Assembly: GCA_964636885.1 (NCBI GenBank)
Contig: CAZWVA010000004.1
Span: forward strand, 1-64,000
DNA: 64,000 nucleotides
From: CAZWVA01 sp964636885
Lineage (GTDB): Bacteria > Desulfobacterota_D > UBA1144 > Nemesobacterales > CSP1-2
Direction: 5' to 3'
This document shows, piece by piece, positions 50,794-59,119 of this stretch. Made by a program: the position numbers and the translations under genes. Each line of letters opens with the position of its first letter. Position 1 is the first letter of the stretch. The notes under the pieces are model-generated. The model was not told the origin of the DNA, searched no databases, and saw only the letters and a program-made list of their open reading frames with translations.

Positions 50794-52617
50794 CTATCCC
50801 GTCTTTACATTATCTGCAAGCCCAACTGCCTCTTCAACCATCTCTCTCAGTAAATCCAGTCCCCCTTGCCAGAAATTCGGGTCATTTATGCTTACGCCAA
50901 CACGGGCTAGAAGCTTCTCCGGTGATTCGGACCCACCGGCAGAAAGGAGTTCGATATAGCGAGGGACAAAAGCGTTCCCTTCCATGATGTACCTGTGATA
51001 GAGGGCAAGAACCAGGAGTTCCCCAAAGGAGTAGGCGTAACAGTAAAAAGGAGAGTGGATAAAATGAGGTATATACATCCACCACCATCCGTAGTCCTCA
51101 GTTAGCTCCACCGATCTACCAAACATCGCCCTATTGGCCTCTATCCAGAGTTCGTTTATCCGCTCGGGCATTAGTTCTCCCTCCTTTCTCCTTGCGAAAT
51201 GGAGCTTTTCCTCGAACCGGGTAAGCACAACCTGACGGAAAACGGTCGCAAAGATATCTTCCAGCTTACTGGAGAGAAGGGAAAGACGAACCTTGGGGTC
51301 TTTTTCAGACTCCTTTAACCTGTGGAATACGAGCATCTCTCCGAACACGCTTGCCGTCTCCGCGGTGGTAAGAGGCGTGTTACACTGAAGGTATCCCTGC
51401 TTTCGAGATAGGTACTGATGAACACCATGGCCGAGTTCGTGCGCAAGGGTCATGACATCGCGGAGTTTTCCCGTATAGTTTATAAACACATAGGGGTGAA
51501 CGCTCGGCACGGTGCCGTGACTGAAAGCCCCTCCCCGCTTTCCCACCCTTACCTCCGCATCGATCCAACCCCTTTCAAAGAACTCCCTTGAGATCTCGGC
51601 CATTTGATCTGAGAAGTGGCCAAAAGACTCTAGAATGATCTCTTTACACTCCTCATAACCGATCGTTCTCTTCTCGGAGAATAGGGGTGCATAACGGTCG
51701 TAGTCGTAGAACCTCCTCAGTCCGAGGAGTCTCCTCTTGAGTTTGTAGTACCTCTCTACCATATCGTAGTTCCTCTCGCATGATGTAATAAGGGCATCCA
51801 CCGTCTCCTTATCGATCTCGTTATCGAGATGACGAGATGCCATGGGATCCGGAAATGAACGAAGTCGGTCGTTGATCGCGTGTTCCTGAAGGAGTATGTT
51901 GAATATGTAGGTAAGGATATGGGCGTTTTCCTTTAGTCCGACCGTAAGCCCTTTTGCGGCTGCCTTTCGTTTGGTTCTGTCAGGGTCGTAGAGGAGGGCC
52001 AGCGTTTCGGTTTCGGTGAGGAGCTTCGTCTTACCATCCAATCTGACCTTAAACCGTATGTTGTTTATCACCTCGTCGAAGAGGCGTTTAAATGCACGGG
52101 AACCGGTATTCGCCTTCTCGTCGAGGATCTTTTCTTCGGGCTCGCTCAACCTGTGTGGCTTGTATCTCCTCTCCCGTTCGAGAAAATGACGGTAATGTGA
52201 AAGGGTTTCATCTCTGATCAACCGATTCGCCGTATCATCTGGAATGGCTATCCATTCGAGTTCAAAAAACATAAGGTGCTTGCGGATCTCGGTTGATTTT
52301 TCCTGAATCGACTGAAGAAACGCCCCGTGTTTCGGGTTGCTCGTGTCTGCAGCAAAAACGAGATAGGCATAGGAAAGGAGTTTTCCCACCTGCTCGCTTA
52401 TCGATTCGAGTTCTTTTACCGATTCGAGAAGAAGAGAAGGGTCAATCGTTTCTGAGTTTATCTTTCCCCTATATCTTTCCTCAAATGACCTCGCCCTTGA
52501 GAGTGCATCCTGAATATCCCTTTCTACCTGCGGATCATCGAGACCCGAGTAAAGGTCAGAAAGGTCCCATCTTACCCCCTCGGAACCAACTGTTATGGAT
52601 TCCACCGCTTCAGCCAT
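50794..52617 (-). CDS. pepF: oligoendopeptidase F
   Basis: 607 residues, M3B zinc metallopeptidase. The catalytic zinc motif is TLAHELGHGVHQ (HExxH, with the further Glu ligand in the ETASVFGEML segment). It degrades short peptides in the cytoplasm. The N-terminus opens VRWDLSDLYSGLDDP, the conserved PepF lobe start. It is the last gene of a likely yqeY-peroxiredoxin-pepF unit on the minus strand, 86 bases after the peroxiredoxin. Confidence 0.95.
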   Translation of the reverse strand: MAEAVESITVGSEGVRWDLSDLYSGLDDPQVERDIQDALSRARSFEERYRGKINSETIDPSLLLESVKELESISEQVGKLLSYAYLVFAADTSNPKHGAFLQSIQEKSTEIRKHLMFFELEWIAIPDDTANRLIRDETLSHYRHFLERERRYKPHRLSEPEEKILDEKANTGSRAFKRLFDEVINNIRFKVRLDGKTKLLTETETLALLYDPDRTKRKAAAKGLTVGLKENAHILTYIFNILLQEHAINDRLRSFPDPMASRHLDNEIDKETVDALITSCERNYDMVERYYKLKRRLLGLRRFYDYDRYAPLFSEKRTIGYEECKEIILESFGHFSDQMAEISREFFERGWIDAEVRVGKRGGAFSHGTVPSVHPYVFINYTGKLRDVMTLAHELGHGVHQYLSRKQGYLQCNTPLTTAETASVFGEMLVFHRLKESEKDPKVRLSLLSSKLEDIFATVFRQVVLTRFEEKLHFARRKEGELMPERINELWIEANRAMFGRSVELTEDYGWWWMYIPHFIHSPFYCYAYSFGELLVLALYHRYIMEGNAFVPRYIELLSAGGSESPEKLLARVGVSINDPNFWQGGLDLLREMVEEAVGLADNVKTG

Positions 52618-52703
52618 TTCGTATTCTCCTTTTAGTGTCTATACAAAATTAGAATGTGGTTAAAGAATCGACCGCCGGGTGTTAAAGACGGATAGGCCCC
52701 GGC

Positions 52704-53222
52704 TCAGGTTGAATTACCCTTAATAAAGTCCAAAACCTCTTTTGCGTGCCCCGCCGGGTTTACCTTCCTATAAATCTTAGAGACATTCCCCGAAGGGTCA
52801 ATGACTATAGTGTCCCTCGAGGCGAATCCGCCAGAGACACTCACATCGTATAAGGACATGATCCTCTGCCCCTCATCCGGGATTAGCGGGACTCTTAACC
52901 CGTACTTATCCCTAAAATCACAGTGGTTCTCCTTTGTATCCCTGCTTATTCCGTAAATAATGGCGTTATTCCTCAGGAATTCCTCGTAGAGCGCCGTAAA
53001 CTCCTTGGCCTCGATTGTGCATCCCGGAGTATCGTCTTTCGGATAGAAATAGAGCACAACCCATTTCCCTCTAAGGCCACTTAGGTCCACGGTTCTCCCT
53101 TCCTCATCGGTCGCTTTAAATAAAGGGGCAGGCCCGCCTACCCTAAGCTCCCCCATAGAGGTAAGGGAAGAGCAGCAGAGAATAAAAAACGATAGGACCA
53201 ATAACCCGATTGTCTTTCTCAT
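52704..53222 (-). CDS. exported BCP/PrxQ-type peroxiredoxin
   Basis: 172 residues. A hydrophobic N-terminal signal (about 1-22, ending CCSSLTS) precedes the thioredoxin-fold peroxiredoxin. The peroxidatic Cys68 is in DTPGCTIEAKEF and a second Cys101 in HCDFRDKYG could resolve it. Most BCP proteins are cytoplasmic; this one appears to be exported, perhaps as a lipoprotein, although the lipobox is not canonical. It reduces hydroperoxides in the periplasm, with an unknown electron donor. It starts 9 bases after the yqeY stop. Confidence 0.85.
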   Translation of the reverse strand: MRKTIGLLVLSFFILCCSSLTSMGELRVGGPAPLFKATDEEGRTVDLSGLRGKWVVLYFYPKDDTPGCTIEAKEFTALYEEFLRNNAIIYGISRDTKENHCDFRDKYGLRVPLIPDEGQRIMSLYDVSVSGGFASRDTIVIDPSGNVSKIYRKVNPAGHAKEVLDFIKGNST

Positions 53223-53231
53223 CTCCGTCTA

Positions 53232-53696
53232 TTACCGTGATCCTTCCAGTTTTTCCAGTTCTTCCCTCACGATCCTATTTACAAGAGAGCCATCCGCCCT
53301 TCCCCTCGTCTTTGGTATGAGGATCCTCATCACCTTTCCAGATTCCCTTAGGTTCTTTACCCCAGCCTCTTCTATCGCCTTTCTCGCTTCCTCCCTAATC
53401 TCCTCCTCGGTCATCTGTTTGGGCATATACCTCATAAGGACATCGAGCTCCGCCTCTTCCCTATCCACAAGGTCCTGCCTCTTCCCTCTTATATATCCTT
53501 CTATGGATTCTTTCCTCTTTTTGATCTCGCTACCTATAACCTCGATGACCTCTTCGTCCGTTAGCTCCTTCTTTTTCTTTTCTATCTCCCTGTTCCTTAT
53601 GGCGGACTGGAGCAGGCGAAGAACGGAGAGCTCCACCTCGTTCTTGCTCCTTAGTGCCTCTTTCAGGTCTTCCGGTATCCTGTCTCTGAGACCCAT
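53232..53696 (-). CDS. GatB/YqeY domain protein
   Basis: 154 residues. The opening LRDRIPEDLKEALRSKNEVE and MRYMPKQMTEEEI and the final RTRGRADGSLVNRIVREEL block are typical of YqeY, which shares the tRNA-binding tail fold of the GatB amidotransferase. Its exact role is unclear; it may bind tRNA. It is the first gene of a minus-strand unit with a peroxiredoxin and pepF. Confidence 0.9.
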   Translation of the reverse strand: MGLRDRIPEDLKEALRSKNEVELSVLRLLQSAIRNREIEKKKKELTDEEVIEVIGSEIKKRKESIEGYIRGKRQDLVDREEAELDVLMRYMPKQMTEEEIREEARKAIEEAGVKNLRESGKVMRILIPKTRGRADGSLVNRIVREELEKLEGSR

Positions 53697-54020
53697 CTCT
53701 AAAACCCCTCTAAAAAGTTACCATAAACCTCAGAGGTAGACCACTTTTATCCGTACCGGGTCCCCAAATCTGCCCAAAAAGATCGATCACGGGGACTACC
53801 GCCATTAATCCGTTTTCGTCTAGGATCGCATTCTAAACCCACCTACCGATTATACGCAAATCAGGCAAAGTTATAGGATACGATTGTAGGGTGCGTTTCC
53901 CAAACGCACCAAAAGGCCCGTCTCAAGGGCCTATATAACATGAGTTATACATTTTGAAATTGAGGTAGCATATAGGAGATTTTAGTCGATTGATAAAAAG
54001 CGGTAAATGGAGGTGTAATT
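53697..54020. other. divergent region between yqeY and tenA
   Basis: 324 bases. It holds two adjacent perfect palindromes (53890-53932) and the ribosome site of tenA, GGAGGTG before 54021. I see no open frame. A good promoter could not be assigned, since the possible elements overlap the palindromes. Confidence 0.5.
53890..53932. repeat. two adjacent palindromes, REP-like
   Basis: GGTGCGTTT-CCC-AAACGCACC (53890-53910) is a perfect nine-pair hairpin with a three-base loop. AGGCCC-N7-GGGCCT (53914-53932) follows four bases later. GGTGCG...CGCACC palindromes of this kind are scattered in many bacterial genomes as mobile REP-like elements. No T tract follows. Confidence 0.55.
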
Positions 54021-54701
54021 ATGGCCCCAGCATTTACGAAAGAGATGTGGAGGGAAACTATCCCGATCTATAGGTCTATCCTTGCCCATCCATTTATAAA
54101 AGGGCTTACAGACGGCTCACTCAAGGAGGAGAGCTTTAGGTTTTATGTCGTTCAGGATGCCCTATATCTAAGGGAATTCGCAAGGAGCCTCAGCATCGCC
54201 GCCGCCAAGGCCCCGGAGGACGACTGGATAATCATGTTTAACGAGCACTCCGCCGGAGCGCTCAAGGTGGAGCGTGCCCTTCATGACGGGTTCTTCCGCG
54301 ACTTCGGCATGAAAAAAAGGGATGTAATGAGTACTCCACTTGCTCCAACGAATCTCGCCTATACGAGCTACCTCCTCTCCGTAGCCTATTCCTCTCCATT
54401 TCACGAGGTTGTTGGGGCGATCCTCCCCTGTTATTGGATATACTGGGAGGTGGGAAAAGCCCTCATATCCAGGGGTTCTCCAAACCCGCTTTATCAAAGA
54501 TGGATAGGTACATACGGAGGGGAAGAATACACCAGGATAGTAAAGGCCGTTTTAAACCTTACAAACAGAGTGGCGAGGGATTTGAGAAGGGACGAGAAGG
54601 AGGCGATGAAGAAGCACTTCGTTACCACGAGCCGTTATGAGTGGATGTTTTGGGATATGGGGTTTAGGTGCGAGGGGTGGCCAGTGGGTGAAAAGGGTTA
54701 G
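54021..54701 (+). CDS. tenA: TenA-type thiaminase II / aminopyrimidine aminohydrolase
   Basis: 226 residues, all alpha. The conserved Cys sits in GAILPCYWIYWEVGKAL and the Glu/Tyr cluster around EEYTRIVKAVL is where the family binds pyrimidine. It hydrolyses thiamin or salvages aminopyrimidine for thiamin synthesis. The N-terminus EMWRETIPIYRSILAHPFIK is typical. It is not clustered with other thi genes; it is convergent with recF across 8 bases. Confidence 0.92.
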   Translation: MAPAFTKEMWRETIPIYRSILAHPFIKGLTDGSLKEESFRFYVVQDALYLREFARSLSIAAAKAPEDDWIIMFNEHSAGALKVERALHDGFFRDFGMKKRDVMSTPLAPTNLAYTSYLLSVAYSSPFHEVVGAILPCYWIYWEVGKALISRGSPNPLYQRWIGTYGGEEYTRIVKAVLNLTNRVARDLRRDEKEAMKKHFVTTSRYEWMFWDMGFRCEGWPVGEKG

Positions 54702-54709
54702 GCCTTAGA

Positions 54710-55801
54710 TTACAGAATGGTTTGTGCCCTTCCCGCCCTTATCTGAAACGTCTTCTTGCTGTCCGTATAAGGGAGCTCCTTAGGAACGGTCGATGTGATG
54801 AACATCTGACCCGGAAATTCTCTTAGTAATCTGAAAAGGAAGCCTTTTCTCCTCTCGTCGAGTTCACTTGTTATGTCGTCCAAAAGCAGTATCGGCGTTC
54901 TTCTAAGGATGCTCCTTATAAGCTTTATCTCCGAGGCCTTAAGCGAGAGCGTGAGCGTTTTTGCCTCACCCTGGGAGGCGAAGACCGATGCGTCTTTCCC
55001 GTTTATGGTAAACCCTATGAGGTCCCTATGCGGACCAACCGATGTCTGTCCCCTGATCCTATCACGTTTAAACCTCAACATCAGCTCCTTCCTCAATTCC
55101 TCCCGAAGGTCTCCATCCAGTTTGAAAGAGGACCTATAGGGTATCTTTACCTCTTGTCTCAGTCCTGAGATGAATCCGTATATCTTCTCTATCTCGCGCT
55201 CAAGTCTGCCGATTATTTCGAGCCTTCTTCTTACTATCCTCCCTCCCAGCTCTCCTATCTTTTCATCCCAGACCTCTATCGTTTCTCTTGCCCCCTCCCC
55301 TTTTCCCACCAGGAGCGCATTTCTCTGTGCAATGGCTCGAAGGTACGATTTTAGGTCCTTAAGATGCGTTGGATCGAAGTTGAGTATGAGGGCATCGATA
55401 TAGTTTCTCCTATCCTGAGGGCTCCCCTTTACCAACTCTAGGTCAGTTGGGAGAAAGCTTACGACGTTGAACCTTCCCATGATCCTGCTCATATGGTATA
55501 CGATCTTTCCATTGAGTTTTACGGTCTTTCCGCCTTTTGTAAGGGCTATATGAATCTCGTTAAGACCGGAATCGGAATCGATCTCACCCTTTATCCTGCC
55601 CTCGGTTTCTCCGAGGCTTATAAGCTCCTCCATCTTCACCTGCTTGAATGGCCTAAACGTGCATAGAAGGTGTATGGCCTCAAGGAGATTGGTCTTACCC
55701 TGAGCGTTATCCCCGTAGATTAAATTGAACCTCTCATGGAAGGTAAGGGCTTCGCTTTTATAGTTCCTAAAGTTTCTTAGGGTAAGTGATCTGAGTATCA
55801 C
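54710..55801 (-). CDS. recF: DNA replication and repair protein RecF
   Basis: 363 residues, SMC-like ATPase. Walker A GDNAQGKT (30-37), the signature-like SQGEAKTLTLSLK, and Walker B PILLLDDITSELD are present. It loads RecA at gapped DNA with RecO/RecR in the cytoplasm. The usual dnaA-dnaN-recF-gyrB neighbours are missing; it stands divergent from the CDC48-type ATPase across 154 bases. Confidence 0.95.
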   Translation of the reverse strand: MILRSLTLRNFRNYKSEALTFHERFNLIYGDNAQGKTNLLEAIHLLCTFRPFKQVKMEELISLGETEGRIKGEIDSDSGLNEIHIALTKGGKTVKLNGKIVYHMSRIMGRFNVVSFLPTDLELVKGSPQDRRNYIDALILNFDPTHLKDLKSYLRAIAQRNALLVGKGEGARETIEVWDEKIGELGGRIVRRRLEIIGRLEREIEKIYGFISGLRQEVKIPYRSSFKLDGDLREELRKELMLRFKRDRIRGQTSVGPHRDLIGFTINGKDASVFASQGEAKTLTLSLKASEIKLIRSILRRTPILLLDDITSELDERRKGFLFRLLREFPGQMFITSTVPKELPYTDSKKTFQIRAGRAQTIL

Positions 55802-55955
55802 AGAGGCGCTATTTATCAGGATTTAAGGAAAGTATAATTAAAATGGGATGCTTGTTCAATTTTAGGGTCCGAGGGTAGTGATTAAAGGGGTATGACTTCG
55901 GTGCTTCCTTGACCTTCTTCCTCCTGATACGGTAATATTTCTATTAAGAGAAGAG

Positions 55956-58109
55956 ATGATGCTGTCTCTCAGGATATGCGAGATTTCGGTGAAGGACGCC
56001 GGTAAAGGGGTTGCAAGGCTTGACCCCAAGGATATGCGTACGCTTGGAGTCAATGTCTGGGATCTCATCGAGATCGGAGGGAAGAGAAAAACCGTAGTCA
56101 GGGTCATGCAGTTAGAAAAATCTCTACGTGGGAAATCCATAGTACAGGTCGATGGGATCACGAGGGAGAATGCAAGGGTTGGGATCGATGATCGCGTGTT
56201 TGTAAGAAAGGTGGAGACAGAACCCGGAATAAAGGTGGTTCTTGCGCCATTAAACAGCGAACTCCTCTTTAACGGGGACGATAGCAGGTATCTTCTAAGC
56301 CGTCTTGAAGGTGTTCCTATAACGGTTGGCGATAGGATAAGGGTTACCTTTCCCGGAGCGAGGAACGAGGATTTTCAGGTTCTAGGGGCCATTCCTGCCG
56401 AATCCGTAGTGATATGCCCCACAACCAAGATAGAGCTCAGGAGGAAACCGAAAGGCAGGGTGGATGCTTCAAGGGTGACCTATGAGGATATAGGTGGCCT
56501 GAGGGAGCAGATCGCCAAGGTTAGAGAGATGGTGGAACTCCCCCTCAGATACCCACAGGTGTTTGAGAGGCTTGGGATATCGCCTCCTAGAGGTATACTC
56601 CTAGTAGGTCCCCCCGGAAGTGGTAAGACCCTCCTTGCAAAGGCCGTAGCACACGAAACGAATGCCAATTTCCACCTCGTAAACGGCCCTGAGATCATGC
56701 ACAAGTTCTATGGAGAGAGCGAAGCGAGGCTGAGGGATATATTTGAAATGGCCACGAGGAACCAACCCTCTATCATCTTTATGGATGAGCTCGATGCTAT
56801 AGCACCAAAGAGGGATAAGGTCACGGGAGATGTAGAAAAGAGGGTAGTCGCACAGCTACTCGCGCTTATGGATGGATTAAAGTATAGGGGAAGGGTGATA
56901 GTGATTGCCGCTACGAATCTCCCCAACATGCTCGATCCGGCTTTAAGAAGACCCGGTAGATTCGACAGGGAAGTCAACCTGGACGTACCGGATAGAAACG
57001 GGAGGCTTGAGATCTTTGAGGTTCACACACGAGGAATGCCACTAGCAAAGGACGTGGACCTAGAGCGGCTCGCAGACCTCACACACGGCTTTGTAGGCGC
57101 GGACATCGAAAACCTGTGCCGCGAAGCGGCTATGAGGACCCTCAGAACCGCTCTTCCAGATATAGATTTTGAAGACGGTTCTATTCCCTATGATAGGCTA
57201 GTGACCCTCACTGTCGGCATGAATGACTTCGTTGACGCCCTGAGGGAGGTTGAACCCTCTGCCATAAGGGAGATATTCGTTGAAATCCCCAAAGTCACTT
57301 GGGATGATGTGGGCGGTCTTGACGATATAAAACAAAGGCTCACCGAGGCCGTGATATGGCCCCTTAAGTACAAGGACCTTTTCGAGGCCACTGGTACAAA
57401 GGCCCCAAAGGGGATACTCCTTTACGGCCCGACGGGTACGGGTAAGACCCTTCTCGCAAAGGCGATTGCGAATCAGAGCGGTGTGAATTTCATATCCGTA
57501 AAGGGTGCAGAACTCCTCTCCAAGTATGTAGGCGAGTCCGAGAACGCCATAAGGGAGGTGTTTAGGAAGGCAAAACAGGTTGCCCCATGCATAGTGTTTT
57601 TTGATGAAATCGATGCCCTTGCTCCCCGGCGTGCAGAAACCGAAGGCACCCGCGTCTCGGAAAGGGTCGTAAGCCAGTTGCTAACGGAGATGGACGGGAT
57701 CGAGGAATTAAGGGGATTCGTTATCCTAGCCGCCACAAATAAGATCGATATGGTAGACCCTGCCCTTCTAAGACCGGGGAGGTTTGACCTATTCCTTCAA
57801 ATCCCGTATCCGGATGAAAACGCTCTGCTTCAGATCCTAAAGATACACACCCGCGGAAAACCGCTTGCAAGGGACGTGAATCTAAAAGGTATGGTAGGAA
57901 TGATTAAGGGCTTCTCTGGAGCAGATGTTCAGCTTCTCTGTCAGAGGGCATCTATCATCGCGATAAGGGAGCACCTCAAGCGTGGGAAAGGGGTCTTAAG
58001 GGTAAGACAGGCCCATTTTGAAGAGGCCTTAAAAGAGGTATTGGAGAGGCTAAATGGATCCCTTTCCGTTGTAACTCCCGAAAGAGGAAGGCTAGTTGGA
58101 ACCCAGTAA
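55956..58109 (+). CDS. CDC48/VCP-type double AAA+ ATPase
   Basis: 717 residues. The N-terminal domain (about 1-170, double-psi barrel plus beta-clam) is followed by AAA modules D1 and D2. D1 has Walker A GPPGSGKT (218-225) and Walker B IIFMDELDAI; D2 has GPTGTGKT (491-498) and IVFFDEIDAL. Both pore loops carry aromatic residues (FYGES and YVGES), more like the archaeal VAT unfoldase than eukaryotic p97, whose D1 loop lacks aromatics. It probably unfolds proteins for a protease or extracts them from complexes. It overlaps the following prepilin peptidase gene by 14 bases. Confidence 0.93.
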   Translation: MMLSLRICEISVKDAGKGVARLDPKDMRTLGVNVWDLIEIGGKRKTVVRVMQLEKSLRGKSIVQVDGITRENARVGIDDRVFVRKVETEPGIKVVLAPLNSELLFNGDDSRYLLSRLEGVPITVGDRIRVTFPGARNEDFQVLGAIPAESVVICPTTKIELRRKPKGRVDASRVTYEDIGGLREQIAKVREMVELPLRYPQVFERLGISPPRGILLVGPPGSGKTLLAKAVAHETNANFHLVNGPEIMHKFYGESEARLRDIFEMATRNQPSIIFMDELDAIAPKRDKVTGDVEKRVVAQLLALMDGLKYRGRVIVIAATNLPNMLDPALRRPGRFDREVNLDVPDRNGRLEIFEVHTRGMPLAKDVDLERLADLTHGFVGADIENLCREAAMRTLRTALPDIDFEDGSIPYDRLVTLTVGMNDFVDALREVEPSAIREIFVEIPKVTWDDVGGLDDIKQRLTEAVIWPLKYKDLFEATGTKAPKGILLYGPTGTGKTLLAKAIANQSGVNFISVKGAELLSKYVGESENAIREVFRKAKQVAPCIVFFDEIDALAPRRAETEGTRVSERVVSQLLTEMDGIEELRGFVILAATNKIDMVDPALLRPGRFDLFLQIPYPDENALLQILKIHTRGKPLARDVNLKGMVGMIKGFSGADVQLLCQRASIIAIREHLKRGKGVLRVRQAHFEEALKEVLERLNGSLSVVTPERGRLVGTQ

Positions 58110-58938
58110 TCCGGTAGCCCTCCACACCCTTGCCTTTATATTCGGCTCGGTCATAGGGAGTTTTCTAAATGTCTGCATCTACAGGTTACCAAGGGAAGAA
58201 TCAATAGTCTTTCCCCCTTCCAAATGCACCTCATGCAATACCCCGATCAGGTTTTATGACAACGTTCCTATAGTGAGCTACCTCGTCCTCCGCGGTAGGT
58301 GTAGAGCCTGCGGTAAGGGCATCTCGCCAGTTTATCCGGTTGTCGAGACCCTATCGGGTCTAATATCCGTGCTTCTCGTGTGGAGGTTTGGTCTCACACT
58401 CGAAGCGCTCTTCTATCTCGTTTTTCTATTCGCTCTAGTCGTTATAACATTTATAGACCTGGAGCACATGATTATTCCCAATGTCATAACCATACCGGGA
58501 ACCGTGGTAGGACTCATTCATGGTGCTCTTAGAACCGATTGGGGTTATACACAGGTACTCCTTTCCTCATTCCACCTTGGTCTTCGAGGCGTTCTCAGTA
58601 TATTAGATGGTGTGCCAGTTATGGACTCCCTCTTTGGAATTATCCTTGGAGGAGGAACGTTATTCCTCATAGGCCTTCTCTACGAGGTTATAAGGAAGAG
58701 GGAGGGTATGGGAATGGGTGATGTGAAACTGATTGCCATGATCGGGGCGTTTCTTGGCTGGAAAGGGGTGATTTTTGTGGTCTTCGTGAGTTCCCTCATA
58801 GGAACCCTAGTAGGTTTATCAATAATCCTGTATAAAAGAGGTGACCTAAGATACGCCATTCCCTATGGCCCCTTTCTATCCCTCGCCGCTGCCATATACT
58901 GCTTTACAGACGGGTTTAATCCCGGCCTCCAGTTGTGA
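58096..58938 (+). CDS. pilD: prepilin peptidase (A24 family)
   Basis: 280 residues. The TTG start at 58096 (MEPSNPVALHTL) overlaps the 3' end of the AAA ATPase gene and has an AGGA upstream. The N-terminal methyltransferase-type zinc motif is CTSCNTP and CRACGKG (two C-x-x-C pairs). The aspartyl-protease part contains a first Asp in TFIDLEHMIIPN and GMGDVKLIAMIG (the GxGD motif). Eight TM helices are likely. It cleaves type IV pilin or type II secretion pseudopilin leaders in the inner membrane and N-methylates the new N-terminus. No pilin gene is in the window. Confidence 0.93.
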   Translation: MEPSNPVALHTLAFIFGSVIGSFLNVCIYRLPREESIVFPPSKCTSCNTPIRFYDNVPIVSYLVLRGRCRACGKGISPVYPVVETLSGLISVLLVWRFGLTLEALFYLVFLFALVVITFIDLEHMIIPNVITIPGTVVGLIHGALRTDWGYTQVLLSSFHLGLRGVLSILDGVPVMDSLFGIILGGGTLFLIGLLYEVIRKREGMGMGDVKLIAMIGAFLGWKGVIFVVFVSSLIGTLVGLSIILYKRGDLRYAIPYGPFLSLAAAIYCFTDGFNPGLQL

Positions 58939-59119
58939 AACCGCCCCAATAGGTATTACAATTAAACTGGGCAGTAAACAATCGCGGAGATACAGAGAGC
59001 GAACCGGTATTTGGACAAACGAGCGATAGCGAAAACCGATCGTTGGTACTCGGTTTTCCTTGTGATTTACGGTAAGCGCACTTTTATCGTGTCTCTTTAT
59101 CTATACATAAAGGGGAAGT

